64,000 nucleotides of DNA from Micromonospora craniellae (GCF_014764405.1 NZ_CP061725.1:3906001-3970000), one strand, 5' to 3'. Positions 10,322 through 19,875 are shown, counted from the stretch's first letter. Notes: generated from the letters alone by a model not told the origin. Numbers and translations are program-made.

Positions 10322-10494
10322 CCGGAGCCCACTGGCGCACGAGCAGTCGGAGCGCGCAGTCCAACGACTGTGTCGAGGTGGCGTTGAACGTTCGCGGGGT
10401 GGTCGGGGTGCGGGACAGCAAGGATCCGGCGGGACCGGTGTTGGCCTTCGACCCGTACTCCTGGCGGGTCTTCGTCGCCGCGCCGCCGCGCTGA
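10312..10494 (+). CDS. DUF397 protein (partner of the XRE regulator)
   Basis: 60 residues with the family pattern HWRTSSRSAQSNDCVEVAL, then VGVRDSKDPAGPVLAF and WRVFV. The length is typical of the BldB/WhiJ-partner class. It begins inside the regulator gene, so expression is coupled. DUF397 proteins are thought to modulate the DNA binding of their XRE partner, acting like a small antidote or co-factor; that role is inferred from the family. A very large hairpin ends 70 bases downstream and probably terminates the pair. Confidence 0.92.
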   Translation: MELTGAHWRTSSRSAQSNDCVEVALNVRGVVGVRDSKDPAGPVLAFDPYSWRVFVAAPPR

Positions 10495-10508
10495 TGTGAT
10501 CGCCTGAC

Positions 10509-10564
10509 CCGGAGGTGGGTAGCTTTCTTGTCGCCCAGGCGACAAGAAAGCTACCCACCTCCGG
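10509..10564. terminator. Perfect 27-bp inverted repeat with a 2-base loop
   Basis: Arms 10509-10535 and 10538-10564 are perfectly complementary (CCGGAGGTGGGTAGC... folding back on itself) around CA at 10536-10537. It lies just after the DUF397 gene and before oppositely oriented DNA, so a bidirectional terminator is the simplest reading. Its perfection and near-zero loop are extreme and could also form a cruciform. Confidence 0.85.
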
Positions 10565-10667
10565 TGCTTTCACCGACGGTGTTCGACCTGGGGGGGACGA
10601 CCGGTCGTCGCGGAGGGCGAGACATGCTGTCCCGTCGGCTCCGTGTGCCTCGGGACGCCATGAACAT

Positions 10668-10728
10668 GCTCGATCCAGGATCGAGTGGTCATCGCGGACG
10701 GCCGATGCCACTCGATCCTGGATCGAGC
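10668..10728. repeat. 21-bp perfect inverted repeat built from self-palindromic arms
   Basis: Arms 10668-10688 and 10708-10728 are exact complements. Each arm is itself a near-perfect palindrome around CTCGATCC-A-GGATCGAG. The 19-base centre can extend the stem by CATCG/CGATG. Two alternative folds are therefore possible: one long hairpin or two small ones. Confidence 0.85.
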
Positions 10729-10755
10729 GTGACCTTGGCGGAGACACCGACCCCG

Positions 10756-10877
10756 CGTGGCCTTGGGCAGGACCTCGACCTGAGCGTGGCCTTGGGGCAG
10801 GACCTCGACCTGAGCGTGGCCTTGGGGCAGGACCTCGACCCTGAACGTGATCTTGGCCCAAGACCTTGCCCCTGAGC
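10756..10877 (+). repeat. Tandem repeat of a ~30-nt unit, three good copies and one degenerate
   Basis: Units beginning CGTGGCCTTGGGGCAGGACC start at 10756 (29 nt), 10785 and 10815, followed by a diverged copy from about 10846. The unit is not a multiple of three throughout and no gene covers it convincingly, so it is treated as noncoding minisatellite-like DNA in the gap between DUF397 and the CGNR gene. Confidence 0.8.
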
Positions 10878-10935
10878 GTGGCCGGACGGGGCGACGGGCA
10901 GCTCGGCGCGATGAACGGTTCGGCGCCGGGTCAGG

Positions 10936-11481
10936 TCAGGAGCGGGCGGCGGCCTTGCGGGCACGGTAGGCGCTGACGGCGGCCCGGTTGCCGCAACCCG
11001 CCTCGCAGAACCGGCGGGACCGGTTCTTCGACAGGTCGACGAGTACGTTGTCGCAGTCGGGGTGGTCGCAGGTCCGCAGTCGGCGTAGCTCGCCGCCGCG
11101 CACCACGTCGGCGATCGCCATCGCCGCCTCGACCGCCATCCGGGTGGCCAGCGGGGCGTCGCGGGGGACGGCGTGCAGGTGGTACGGCTCGTCGTCGTGC
11201 GTGATGAGCTGCGGCAGCGCGCGGTGCTCGCGGAGCAGCCCGTTGACGATCTTGACGATCTCGTCGACGTCGGCGGACCAGAGCCGTCGCAGTCGGGTGC
11301 GCAGCGCGCGTACCGCGCGGAGTTCGGCCTCGCTGTGCTCGTGCCGGCCGCTGTAGGAGTGGGTGACGTAGAACGCGTCCAGGGCGGCGACGTCGGGCAG
11401 CTTGTCGCCGTCCCGCCCGTCGGTGTTGACCAGCGCGGCGGCGGCAGTCAACGAACATTCGGTGTCATGGGCGAAAAGCAA
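10936..11481 (-). CDS. CGNR zinc-finger regulator (ABATE domain)
   Basis: 181 residues. The N-terminal two thirds is the ABATE/stress-sensing domain and the C-terminus carries the zinc ribbon CDHPDCDNVLVDLSKNRSRR followed by FCEAGCGNR, giving the family its name. The start is TTG at 11481, preceded by AGGAG at good spacing; no ATG gives a complete domain. Members are transcriptional regulators that commonly sit divergent to an EamA exporter, exactly as here, so this one probably controls the gene at 11566. The intergenic 84 bases must hold both promoters. Confidence 0.9.
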   Translation of the reverse strand: MLFAHDTECSLTAAAALVNTDGRDGDKLPDVAALDAFYVTHSYSGRHEHSEAELRAVRALRTRLRRLWSADVDEIVKIVNGLLREHRALPQLITHDDEPYHLHAVPRDAPLATRMAVEAAMAIADVVRGGELRRLRTCDHPDCDNVLVDLSKNRSRRFCEAGCGNRAAVSAYRARKAAARS

Positions 11482-11565
11482 CTTGACTCCTGTCGTGGCC
11501 CCGCTTTAGCGTCATCGGTGTAAGCCTAGTTTGCCCATGGCGGGCGACCGTGCCAAGGAGAGTCG

Positions 11566-12528
11566 ATGCGTCATTCCCCCGTCGCGGGGGCCGGGCTCGC
11601 CCTGGCCCTGCTCTCCGCGGTCACGTTCGCCACCTCCGGCACCTTCGCCCGTTCGTTGATCAATGATGGCTGGTCCGCCGAGGCGGTCGTCGTCGCCCGG
11701 GTCGGCATCGCGGCTCTGGTGCTGGCCGGGCCGGCTCTGCTGGTGCTGCGGGGCCGGTGGGCGGTGCTGCGCCGCAACATCGCCTCGATCGGTGTCTTCG
11801 GGCTGCTCGGGGTGGCGCTCGCCCAGGTGTGCTTCTTCAACGCGGTCCGTTACCTGCCGGTCGGGGTCGCGCTGCTGCTGGAGTACCTCGGCATCATCCT
11901 CGTGGTCGGATGGGCCTGGCTGGTCCAGGGGCAGCGCCCCCGCCGGCTGACCGTGGCCGGCTCGGCGGCTGCCCTCGCCGGCCTCTTCTTCGTGCTCGAT
12001 CTCACCGGAGCCGGGCGGCTCGACCCGATCGGGGTGCTCTGGGGGTTGGGCGCGGCGGTCGGGCTGGCCGGCTACTTCGTACTGGCCGGCCGGGTCGACG
12101 CCGCACTGCCGTCGGTGGTCATGGCCAGCGGCGGGATGGCCGTCGGTGCCGGTGCACTGCTGCTGCTCGGCCTGCTCGGCGCGCTACCGCTGCGGGCCAG
12201 CTTCGGCACGGTCGAGTTTGCCGGGCAGGAGACGAGCTGGCTGGTGCCGATCGTCGGCCTCGCGCTGGTGGCGGCGGTGGTCGCGTACCTGGCCGGGATC
12301 GCCGCGGCCCGCGTCCTGGGTGCCCGGATGGCCTCCTTCGTCGGGCTCACCGAGGTGATGTTCGCGGTGCTGATCGCCTGGCTGGTGCTGGGTGAACTGC
12401 CGACGGTCGTGCAACTGATGGGCGGCGCCTTGATCGTCGCCGGGGTGGCCCTGGTCCGCCTCGACGAACTGCGCGCACCCGTCGCCACGGAGCAGACGAA
12501 GGTGGCGGAACCAGCCCCCACGTCGTGA
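11566..12528 (+). CDS. EamA/DMT-family exporter
   Basis: 320 residues with ten hydrophobic segments arranged as two EamA repeats (residues about 8-145 and 155-300). Features such as VCFFNAVRYLPVGVALLLEY in the first half and GARMASFVGLTEVMFAVL in the second are typical of drug/metabolite transporters that export amino acids or metabolites. A C-terminal hydrophilic tail ends the protein. The neighbour at 10936 is the usual CGNR regulator. The substrate is unknown. Confidence 0.9.
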   Translation: MRHSPVAGAGLALALLSAVTFATSGTFARSLINDGWSAEAVVVARVGIAALVLAGPALLVLRGRWAVLRRNIASIGVFGLLGVALAQVCFFNAVRYLPVGVALLLEYLGIILVVGWAWLVQGQRPRRLTVAGSAAALAGLFFVLDLTGAGRLDPIGVLWGLGAAVGLAGYFVLAGRVDAALPSVVMASGGMAVGAGALLLLGLLGALPLRASFGTVEFAGQETSWLVPIVGLALVAAVVAYLAGIAAARVLGARMASFVGLTEVMFAVLIAWLVLGELPTVVQLMGGALIVAGVALVRLDELRAPVATEQTKVAEPAPTS

Positions 12529-12680
12529 GACGCGACAGTGTCCACGCTTGCGGAGTTGCCTGCCGTCCTGGTCGGCCTTTCCGGCGAAGCGGATCTTCCT
12601 CCGCGTATGCGACGCCGCTCTGGCGAAACGTCATGCGTTGATGTCTGATGACGCCACGTCCCTCAACGAGAGGATTCGAT

Positions 12681-14360
12681 GTGGTGAGCAAGCGCTTCAC
12701 CGTCGGTGTCGTCGCGACCGCGGCGGCACTGGCACTCACGGTGACGGGTTTGGGTGTGCCGGCCAGCGCCGAGCCGACGACCGTCCGAACGTTCACCGTG
12801 GTCGCGGAGGACGGGTTCTCCGCCGACGCGGCCCTCGCCGCGATCCGGTCGGCCGGCGGGACCGTGGTGTCCCGCACCGACGAGGTCGGCGTGTTCCAGG
12901 TGACCAGTGACCGGGCCGACTTCGCGACGAAGGCGACTGCTGCCGCCGCGCTGATCGGCGCCGCCGAGCAGAAGGCGATCGGCCGCAAACCCAAGCTGGA
13001 CCGGGTCGAGCAGGAGCACCTGCTGGCCGTGGCCGCCGCGAAGGGTGCCGGCAAGCAGCGGGGCAAGAAGCTGGACCCGCTCGACGACAAGCTCTGGGGC
13101 CTGGAGATGATCCGGGCCGACAAGGCACGCAAGATCGAGCCCGGCGACCGTCGGGTGACCGTCGGCGTGCTGGACACCGGCGTGGATGCCGCCCACCCGG
13201 ACATCGCGCCGAACTTCAACTGGGCGCTGTCGCGCAACTTCGCCCCGGACATTCCCGAGATCGACGGGGAGTGCGAGGTGGCGAGCTGCCTCGACCCGGT
13301 CGGCACCGACGACGGCGGGCACGGTACGCACGTCGCCGGCACCATCGGCGCCGCCGCCAACGGCTTCGGCCTCTCCGGTGTCGCCCCGAAGGTCTCCCTG
13401 GTCAACCTCAAGGGCGGCCAGGACTCCGGGTACTTCTTCCTGAACCCGGTGGTCAACGCGCTGCTGCACGCTGGCCGGTCGGGCCTGGACGTGGTGAACA
13501 TGTCGTTCTATGTCGACCCGTGGCTCTATAACTGCACGGCCAACCCGGCCGACTCCCCGGAGGCGCAGGCGGCGCAGCGGGCCACCATCCGCGCCATGAA
13601 GCGGGCCCTGACCTATGCCCACAACCGGGGCGTGACCCTGGTCGGTGCGCTCGGCAACAACCACGAGGATCTGGGTGCCCCCCGGACCGACGTGTCCAGC
13701 CCGAACTACGGTGACGTCGCGCCGTACCCCCGGGAGATCGACAACGACAGCTGCTGGGACCTGCCCGCCGAGGGGCCACACGTGATCAGCGTGTCCTCGG
13801 TCGGCCCGTCCGGCAAGAAGGCCGACTACTCCAACTACGGCACCGAGCAGACGGCGGTGGCCGCACCGGGTGGGTGGTTCCGCGACGGCTTCGGGACCGA
13901 CACATTCCGCACCGACGCCAACATGATCCTCTCCACCTATCCCAAGAAGGTGCTCCAGGAGGAGGGGGCGGTCGACGAGGCCGGCAACATCGTGCCGGGC
14001 GCCGAGACCTTCGTGTTCAGGGAGTGCAAGGCCAACGGGCAGTGCGGCTACTACACGTACCTCCAGGGCACCTCGATGGCCGCGCCGCACGCCTCCGGCG
14101 TGGCCGCGCTCATCGTGAGCCGGTACGGCAAGCCGCAGGGCCGGGGCGGCTTCGGCCTGGCCCCGAACCTGGTCGAGAAGCACCTGCTCCGCACCGCCAC
14201 CGAACGGGCCTGCCCCGAGCCTCGGTTGCAGACCTACACCAACGAGGGGCGGCCGGCCGAGTTCGACGCCTACTGCGACGGTTCGGTCGACTTCAACGGC
14301 TTCTACGGGCACGGCATCATCGACGCGTACGCGGCGGTGACCGCCCCGCTGCGCCGGTGA
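12681..14360 (+). CDS. Secreted S8-family serine peptidase (subtilase)
   Basis: 559 residues. Residues 1-29 form a Sec signal (basic start, hydrophobic core, ASA cleavage site before EPTTV). An I9-like propeptide follows. The mature domain has the catalytic triad Asp165 (GVLDTGVD), His214 (GGHGTHVAG) and Ser465 (GTSMAAPHASG). There is an insert of about 70 residues between the His and Ser regions, richer than in minimal subtilisin, with Cys pairs that may form disulphides. The start is GTG 12681 (GTG 12684 also possible) behind GAGAGG. It degrades extracellular protein. It appears monocistronic, with a strong terminator downstream. Confidence 0.93.
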   Translation: MVSKRFTVGVVATAAALALTVTGLGVPASAEPTTVRTFTVVAEDGFSADAALAAIRSAGGTVVSRTDEVGVFQVTSDRADFATKATAAAALIGAAEQKAIGRKPKLDRVEQEHLLAVAAAKGAGKQRGKKLDPLDDKLWGLEMIRADKARKIEPGDRRVTVGVLDTGVDAAHPDIAPNFNWALSRNFAPDIPEIDGECEVASCLDPVGTDDGGHGTHVAGTIGAAANGFGLSGVAPKVSLVNLKGGQDSGYFFLNPVVNALLHAGRSGLDVVNMSFYVDPWLYNCTANPADSPEAQAAQRATIRAMKRALTYAHNRGVTLVGALGNNHEDLGAPRTDVSSPNYGDVAPYPREIDNDSCWDLPAEGPHVISVSSVGPSGKKADYSNYGTEQTAVAAPGGWFRDGFGTDTFRTDANMILSTYPKKVLQEEGAVDEAGNIVPGAETFVFRECKANGQCGYYTYLQGTSMAAPHASGVAALIVSRYGKPQGRGGFGLAPNLVEKHLLRTATERACPEPRLQTYTNEGRPAEFDAYCDGSVDFNGFYGHGIIDAYAAVTAPLRR

Positions 14361-14393
14361 CCGGATAGGACACCCGCCCCCCACGGGCGAACA

Positions 14394-14428
14394 GACGGCC
14401 CGGCCGGGTTGCCCCCGGCCGGGCCGTC
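14394..14428. terminator. Terminator between the subtilase and the convergent gene
   Basis: A 15-bp perfect stem (14394-14408 with 14414-14428, GACGGCCCGGCCGGG) and a 5-base loop, 33 bases after the subtilase stop and just ahead of the stop of the minus-strand gene. The symmetric position suggests it serves both. Confidence 0.85.
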
Positions 14429-14443
14429 CCCCGTTCTGCTCCG

Positions 14444-15304
14444 TCACCGGCGGTCACCGTCGAGAAGCACGCTGCCGATCTCGCGGGCGACCGCAGGGAG
14501 GTCCTGGTGCAGGCGTCGGCCGGTGACGTGCCGCACCAGCCAGCCCGCGCCGGCCAGCGGATAGAGTCGCTGCCCGTCGAACTCCACCGCCACGCGCTGC
14601 TCCGGCCAGGCCAGCCCGGGCCGCAGCACCGCGCCGCCGGGCAGGGTCACCGGATGGTGGGCGACCGGGCGGGGCAGCCCGGCCAGCACCAGCCCGACCC
14701 GCAGCCGCGACTCGTCGGGAGACTGTGCCGCCGGGTCGGCCAGGCCGAACACCCAGCGCGCCCGGCGCCCGCCGGGACGGTCGTCGTTGACGGCCGCCAC
14801 CTCGTCCAGCGCCGCCCGGGTGGTCAGCCCCCGGCCCAGCAGCGCGTCCACGATGCCGACCGAGCGGCTCGGCTCCAGCCACACCGCGCTCTCCCAGGCG
14901 GCCCGTGCGGTGTCGGTGTGCGGTGGGGTGCCCTTGATCGTCAGCCCGGCCAGCGACTGCGGGGGCTCGGTGTGCACCTGGAGCCCGCGCTGACTGCGCA
15001 GCCCGGCCCGGGGCGGCACCAGGACGTGGACGGCCTGGTCGAAGTCGGCGGCGTGCCCGATGCCGTGCAGGTAGGCCGCGGAGGGCCCGGCGACGGCCGC
15101 CCCGGCGGGCAGTTGCAGGGCCGCCGCGCGGCAGGCCAGGGTGTGGTCGCGGTCGAGCCGGGCGTCGGCGTAGACGTCGTGCCGCAGTCGGACCCAGGCG
15201 GAGTTGCGGAGTTGGTGGGCGGTGAGCAGACCTCGGCGGACGACGTCCGACCCGCGGAAGACCTGCCACGCCAGGGCGTCCGGTGGCTGTGTGCGAACTG
15301 GCAT
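14444..15304 (-). CDS. AbiEi-antitoxin-like / DUF559-type protein
   Basis: 286 residues. The N-terminal half resembles the winged-helix region of AbiEi-type antitoxins (GLLTAHQLRNSAWVRLRHDVY, then AAYLHGIG). The C-terminal part (AVEFDGQRLY) resembles a DUF559/Vsr-like nuclease fold, with an acidic residue ahead of a beta strand. Such proteins are abundant in Micromonospora and usually lack an AbiEii toxin partner, and none is seen here. The biochemical role is unknown; the toxin-antitoxin label should be taken as fold similarity only. The first residues are MPVRTQPPDALAW. Two DnaA-box-like sequences lie just upstream. Confidence 0.7.
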   Translation of the reverse strand: MPVRTQPPDALAWQVFRGSDVVRRGLLTAHQLRNSAWVRLRHDVYADARLDRDHTLACRAAALQLPAGAAVAGPSAAYLHGIGHAADFDQAVHVLVPPRAGLRSQRGLQVHTEPPQSLAGLTIKGTPPHTDTARAAWESAVWLEPSRSVGIVDALLGRGLTTRAALDEVAAVNDDRPGGRRARWVFGLADPAAQSPDESRLRVGLVLAGLPRPVAHHPVTLPGGAVLRPGLAWPEQRVAVEFDGQRLYPLAGAGWLVRHVTGRRLHQDLPAVAREIGSVLLDGDRR

Positions 15305-15344
15305 GACAGCAGCCTGCGGTCCGGCTCACCGGCCGGGCGACCCC

Positions 15345-15388
15345 TGTGGACAACCGCGACGACGACCGGAACGGCCGCCTGTGGACAA
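15345..15388. promoter_or_regulatory. Two DnaA-box-like TGTGGACAA sequences, same orientation, 35 bp apart
   Basis: Perfect matches to the high-GC actinobacterial box (TTGTCCACA on the other strand) at 15345-15353 and 15380-15388. They lie between the divergent 14444 gene and 15426 gene. Nothing else origin-like is present, and dnaA and dnaN are absent, so this is not an origin. A DnaA-regulated promoter or a titration site is possible. Confidence 0.5.
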
Positions 15389-15425
15389 CCCCCGCCGAGG
15401 GCGCGCGTTGTGGTATGCGGCCGGG

Positions 15426-16106
15426 TCAGCTCAGTGCGGTGGCGATCGCGGTGGCGGCGGCGAGCACCTGCGCACCGACCGCCTCGGCGTCCAGCGGAGC
15501 GAGGGCGACGACCCCCACGCTGGCCTCCAGACCCGGCACGCCGAGCACCGGCGCGGCCACCCCGTACGCGCCGGGTTGCAGCTCACCGGCGGTGCTCACC
15601 GGGCCGACGGCGCCGGTCCGCCCGGCGAGGATGGCCTGCCCGGCGGCACCCCGCTCCAGCGGGTGCCGGGCCCCCGTCCGGTACGCCACGTGGAACGACG
15701 TCCAACTCGGCTCGACCACCGCCAACGCCACCCCCTCGCCGCCCTCGACCACGGTCAGGTGGGCGGTGGCCCCGGCCTGCTCGGCCAGCCGGCGCAGCGC
15801 GGGCAGTGCCCCTTCGGCGAGCAATGGTTGGGCCCGCCGGGCCAGGTGCAGCACACCGGCACCGAGGCGGAGCCGACCGGCGGCGTCCCGGCGGAGCATG
15901 CCGTGCCCGGCCAGCGGGCCGATCAACCGGTAGACGGCCGCCCGGCCGATGCCCAGCCGGGTCGCCGCCTCGGTGACCGTCAGCCCGCCGGGCGCGTCCG
16001 CGACCAGGTGCAGCAGCCGCAGGCCCCGGTCCAGCGTCTGCGACGTCTCCCCACCGGGTACGGCGGGTGACGGCGGATCGATGTCGGGCGTCGCTGCGGA
16101 GTCCAC
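15426..16106 (-). CDS. IclR-family transcriptional regulator
   Basis: 226 residues: an N-terminal winged helix (about 25-85, TLDRGLRLLHLVADAPGG and LGIGRAAVYRLIGPLAGHG) and a C-terminal ligand-binding domain that is somewhat shorter than usual. The start is GTG 16106. IclR proteins respond to small metabolites and are often repressors of catabolic genes. No obvious target operon is adjacent: the divergent neighbour is cysS, a housekeeping gene 63 bases away, so the target probably lies elsewhere or is autoregulatory. Confidence 0.85.
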   Translation of the reverse strand: MDSAATPDIDPPSPAVPGGETSQTLDRGLRLLHLVADAPGGLTVTEAATRLGIGRAAVYRLIGPLAGHGMLRRDAAGRLRLGAGVLHLARRAQPLLAEGALPALRRLAEQAGATAHLTVVEGGEGVALAVVEPSWTSFHVAYRTGARHPLERGAAGQAILAGRTGAVGPVSTAGELQPGAYGVAAPVLGVPGLEASVGVVALAPLDAEAVGAQVLAAATAIATALS

Positions 16107-16169
16107 GACCAGCAGCGTACGACCCGGCTCCGGCGGACCCGGAAAACGACGGACGGCTACCCTTGTACG

Positions 16170-17585
16170 GTGACGCTACGCCTGTATGACACTGCCACCC
16201 GATCGGTGCGGGACTTCGTCCCGCGGGAAGCCGGCAAGGTGGGGGTCTACCTGTGTGGTCTCACTCTTCAGGCAGCGCCGCACATCGGCCATCTCCGTTC
16301 CGGCGTCAACTACGACGTGTTACGGCGCTGGCTGCTGGCCGCCGGCTTTGAGGTCACCTTCGTCCGCAACCTGACCGACATCGACGACAAGATCCTGGTC
16401 AAGGCGCAGGAGCAGGCGCAGCCGTTCTGGTCGATCGCGTACGCCAACGAGTTGAAGCTCGCCGAGGCGTACCGGGCGTTGAACGTGCTGCCGCCGACCT
16501 ACGAGCCACGGGCCACCGGGCACATCCCGGAGATGCACCAGCTCATCGCGCAGTTGATCGACCGGGGGCACGCGTACCCGGCCACCGACGACTCCGGGGA
16601 CGTCTATTTCGACGTGCGCTCCTGGTCGGCGTACGGCGCGTTGTCCAACCAGTCGCCGGACGACATGCTCTCCACCTGCGAGGGCCCCGCGCGCGGCAAA
16701 CGGGATCCGCGTGACTTCGCGCTCTGGAAGGGTGCGAAAGCGGGCGAGCCGGCCGACGCCTACTGGCCGTCGCCGTGGGGACGGGGTCGTCCCGGCTGGC
16801 ACATCGAATGCTCGGCGATGTGCTGGCGCTACCTCGGCGCCGAGTTCGACATCCACGGCGGCGGGCTGGATCTGATCTTCCCGCACCACGAGAACGAGCT
16901 TGCCCAGTCGCAGGCCGCCGACCTGCCGTTCGCCCGGTACTGGGTGCACCACGGCCTGCTCGGCATCGGCGGGACCAAGATGGGCAAGTCGCTGGGCAAC
17001 ACCCTCGACCTCGCCTACGTCGCCTCGCTCGGGGTACGCCCGATCGAACTGCGCTACTACTACGTGGCGGCGCACTACCGTTCCCGGATCGACTACTCGG
17101 AGGACGCGCTGCGGGAGGCGGCCGTCGCGTACCGGCGGATCGAGGGCTTCGTCCAGCGGGCCGTCGAACGGGTCGGCGTCGGCCAGGTCGGCGAGGTGCC
17201 GGCGGCGTTCGCCGCGGCGATGGACGACGACCTCAACACCTCGGTCGCGCTGGCCGTGCTGCACGACGTGCTGCGCGACGGCAACACCGCCTTCGCCGGT
17301 GCGGACGATGTGACCGTCCGCACGACGCTCGCCGACGTCCGCGCCATGCTGGCTATCCTCGGCGTCGACCCCCTCGACCCGGTGTGGACGGGCGGCACCC
17401 GGGCGAGCGACCTCCGTGGTGTGGTGGACTCCCTGGTCGCCCTGGCCCTCGAACAGCGTGCACAGGCCCGGGTCCGCAAGGACTGGGCCGCCGCCGACGC
17501 GCTGCGGGATCAACTCAAGCGAGCCGGCGTGGTGGTCGAGGACACCCCGCAGGGCCCGCGTTGGACAATTGGAGAACATGACTGA
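16170..17585 (+). CDS. cysS: Cysteinyl-tRNA synthetase
   Basis: 471 residues, a class Ia aminoacyl-tRNA synthetase that charges tRNA-Cys. The ATP-site HIGH motif is at residues 38-41 (PHIGHLR) and the KMSKS loop is KMGKS at 270-274. The zinc-site segment begins CGLTLQAAPHIGH. The C-terminal DALR-like and tRNA-binding segment confirms CysS and not the mycothiol ligase MshC, which is shorter and lacks that tail. The start GTG 16170 gives the canonical N-terminus. It overlaps rlmB by one base (TGATG), so both are translated from one message. Confidence 0.95.
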   Translation: MTLRLYDTATRSVRDFVPREAGKVGVYLCGLTLQAAPHIGHLRSGVNYDVLRRWLLAAGFEVTFVRNLTDIDDKILVKAQEQAQPFWSIAYANELKLAEAYRALNVLPPTYEPRATGHIPEMHQLIAQLIDRGHAYPATDDSGDVYFDVRSWSAYGALSNQSPDDMLSTCEGPARGKRDPRDFALWKGAKAGEPADAYWPSPWGRGRPGWHIECSAMCWRYLGAEFDIHGGGLDLIFPHHENELAQSQAADLPFARYWVHHGLLGIGGTKMGKSLGNTLDLAYVASLGVRPIELRYYYVAAHYRSRIDYSEDALREAAVAYRRIEGFVQRAVERVGVGQVGEVPAAFAAAMDDDLNTSVALAVLHDVLRDGNTAFAGADDVTVRTTLADVRAMLAILGVDPLDPVWTGGTRASDLRGVVDSLVALALEQRAQARVRKDWAAADALRDQLKRAGVVVEDTPQGPRWTIGEHD

Positions 17586-18706
17586 TGGCCGGCAATTCGC
17601 AACGCCGTGGCCGGCGGATGACGTCGAAGGCGGGGGCCCCGAAGGGCTCCGGCGGCAAGAACCGGGACTCCCTCGCCGGGCGTGGCCGGACCCTGCCGGC
17701 CGACGAACGTCCCTGGCACAAGGGCTACTCGGGCACCGAGAAGCTGCCCCAGCGCACCGCCTGGAAGCAGGAGAAGGAGCGCCGGGCGGCGGCCGAGGAG
17801 GGGCGCGCCCCCAAGATCGGCACGCCCGGCAGCAAGGACACCACCTGGGGTCGGGGCGGCGGTCGGGGTACGCCTGCGGCCAAACCGGCCCGGGGTAAGC
17901 AGCCTGCCGGGCGCGGCGGCCCCCGGGTCGCGCCGGGCCGCAAGTCGAACCCGGCGAAGGACACGCCGGAGCTGCTGGTCGGACGCAACCCGGTGCTGGA
18001 GGCGCTGCGCGCCCAGGTGCCGGCCACCGCGCTTTACACCGCGCAGGGCATCGACGTCGACGACCGGATGAAGGAGATCGTCCGCACCTCGGCCGACCGG
18101 GGCATCGCGATCATGGAGGTCAGCCGGGCCGAGCTGGACCGGATGACCGGTGGCGTGCTGCACCAGGGCGTCGGCCTCCAGGTGCCGCCGTTCGCGTACC
18201 AGCCGTTCGAGGACCTGGTCGCCGCCGCGGTGGAGCAGTCCGCGCCGCTGCTGGTGGCGCTGGACGGGGTCACCGACCCGCGCAACCTCGGCGCGGTGAT
18301 CCGTTCGGCCGCCGCGTTCGGTGCGCAGGGTGTCTTCGTACCCGAGCGGCGGGCCGCCGGGATCACCGCGACCGCCTGGCGGACCAGTGCCGGCGCGGCG
18401 GCCCGGGTGCCGGTGGCACAGGTCACCAACCTGACCCGGGCGTTGAAGGCGTGCCAGGACGCCGGGTTCCTGGTGGTCGGCCTGGACGCCGACGGCGAGT
18501 CGGACCTCTACGCCCTGGAGGCCGCCGTCGGCCCGCTGGTCGTGGTGGTCGGCTCCGAGGGGCGGGGGCTGTCCCGCCTGGTCGGGCAGACCTGCGACCT
18601 GACCGTCAGCATCCCGATGATCTCCGAGGTGGAGTCGCTCAACGCGAGCGTCGCCGCTGCGGTCACGCTCGCCGAGGTGGCGCGCCGCCGCGCCGCCGAG
18701 CTCTGA
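17585..18706 (+). CDS. rlmB: 23S rRNA 2'-O-methyltransferase, SpoU/TrmH family
   Basis: 373 residues. After a basic, Gly/Pro-rich N-terminal extension of about 120 residues comes a substrate-binding domain (LLVGRNPVLEALRAQ) and then the SPOUT methyltransferase fold with its three motifs: NLGAVIRSAAAFG, VVVGSEGRGLSRL and IPMISEVESLNASVAAAV. RlmB modifies the 23S peptidyl-transferase loop guanosine; TrmH-like relatives act on tRNA, so the exact target is inferred. The long N-terminal extension is common in actinobacteria and may aid rRNA binding. It is the second gene of the cysS operon, ended by the hairpin at 18737. Confidence 0.9.
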   Translation: MAGNSQRRGRRMTSKAGAPKGSGGKNRDSLAGRGRTLPADERPWHKGYSGTEKLPQRTAWKQEKERRAAAEEGRAPKIGTPGSKDTTWGRGGGRGTPAAKPARGKQPAGRGGPRVAPGRKSNPAKDTPELLVGRNPVLEALRAQVPATALYTAQGIDVDDRMKEIVRTSADRGIAIMEVSRAELDRMTGGVLHQGVGLQVPPFAYQPFEDLVAAAVEQSAPLLVALDGVTDPRNLGAVIRSAAAFGAQGVFVPERRAAGITATAWRTSAGAAARVPVAQVTNLTRALKACQDAGFLVVGLDADGESDLYALEAAVGPLVVVVGSEGRGLSRLVGQTCDLTVSIPMISEVESLNASVAAAVTLAEVARRRAAEL

Positions 18707-18736
18707 CCTGCCGCCACGACCCACCGGGAGTACGCG

Positions 18737-18771
18737 GAAGGGGCGGTCCGCCACCGGCGGACCGCCCCTTC
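18737..18771. terminator. Bidirectional terminator between rlmB and msiK
   Basis: A 16-bp perfect stem (18737-18752 with 18756-18771, GAAGGGGCGGTCCGCC) with a 3-base loop. It lies between two convergent genes, 30 bases after the rlmB stop and 13 bases before the stop of the ATPase gene. Confidence 0.9.
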
Positions 18772-18783
18772 GTGGTTGCTACG

Positions 18784-19875
<1,092 letters not shown>

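Noticed and set aside
10515..10875. Short proteins encoded across the hairpins and tandem repeat
   Set aside because: The frames are explained by palindromic and repeated DNA and show no conserved domain or ribosome site.
14444..15304. Complete toxin-antitoxin pair
   Set aside because: Only the AbiEi-like partner is present; no nucleotidyltransferase toxin gene adjoins it.
15345..15388. Replication origin
   Set aside because: Only two DnaA boxes and no dnaA, dnaN, gyr or other origin genes nearby.
16170..17585. Mycothiol ligase MshC instead of CysS
   Set aside because: Length 471, the complete C-terminal tRNA-binding region and pairing with rlmB support CysS.
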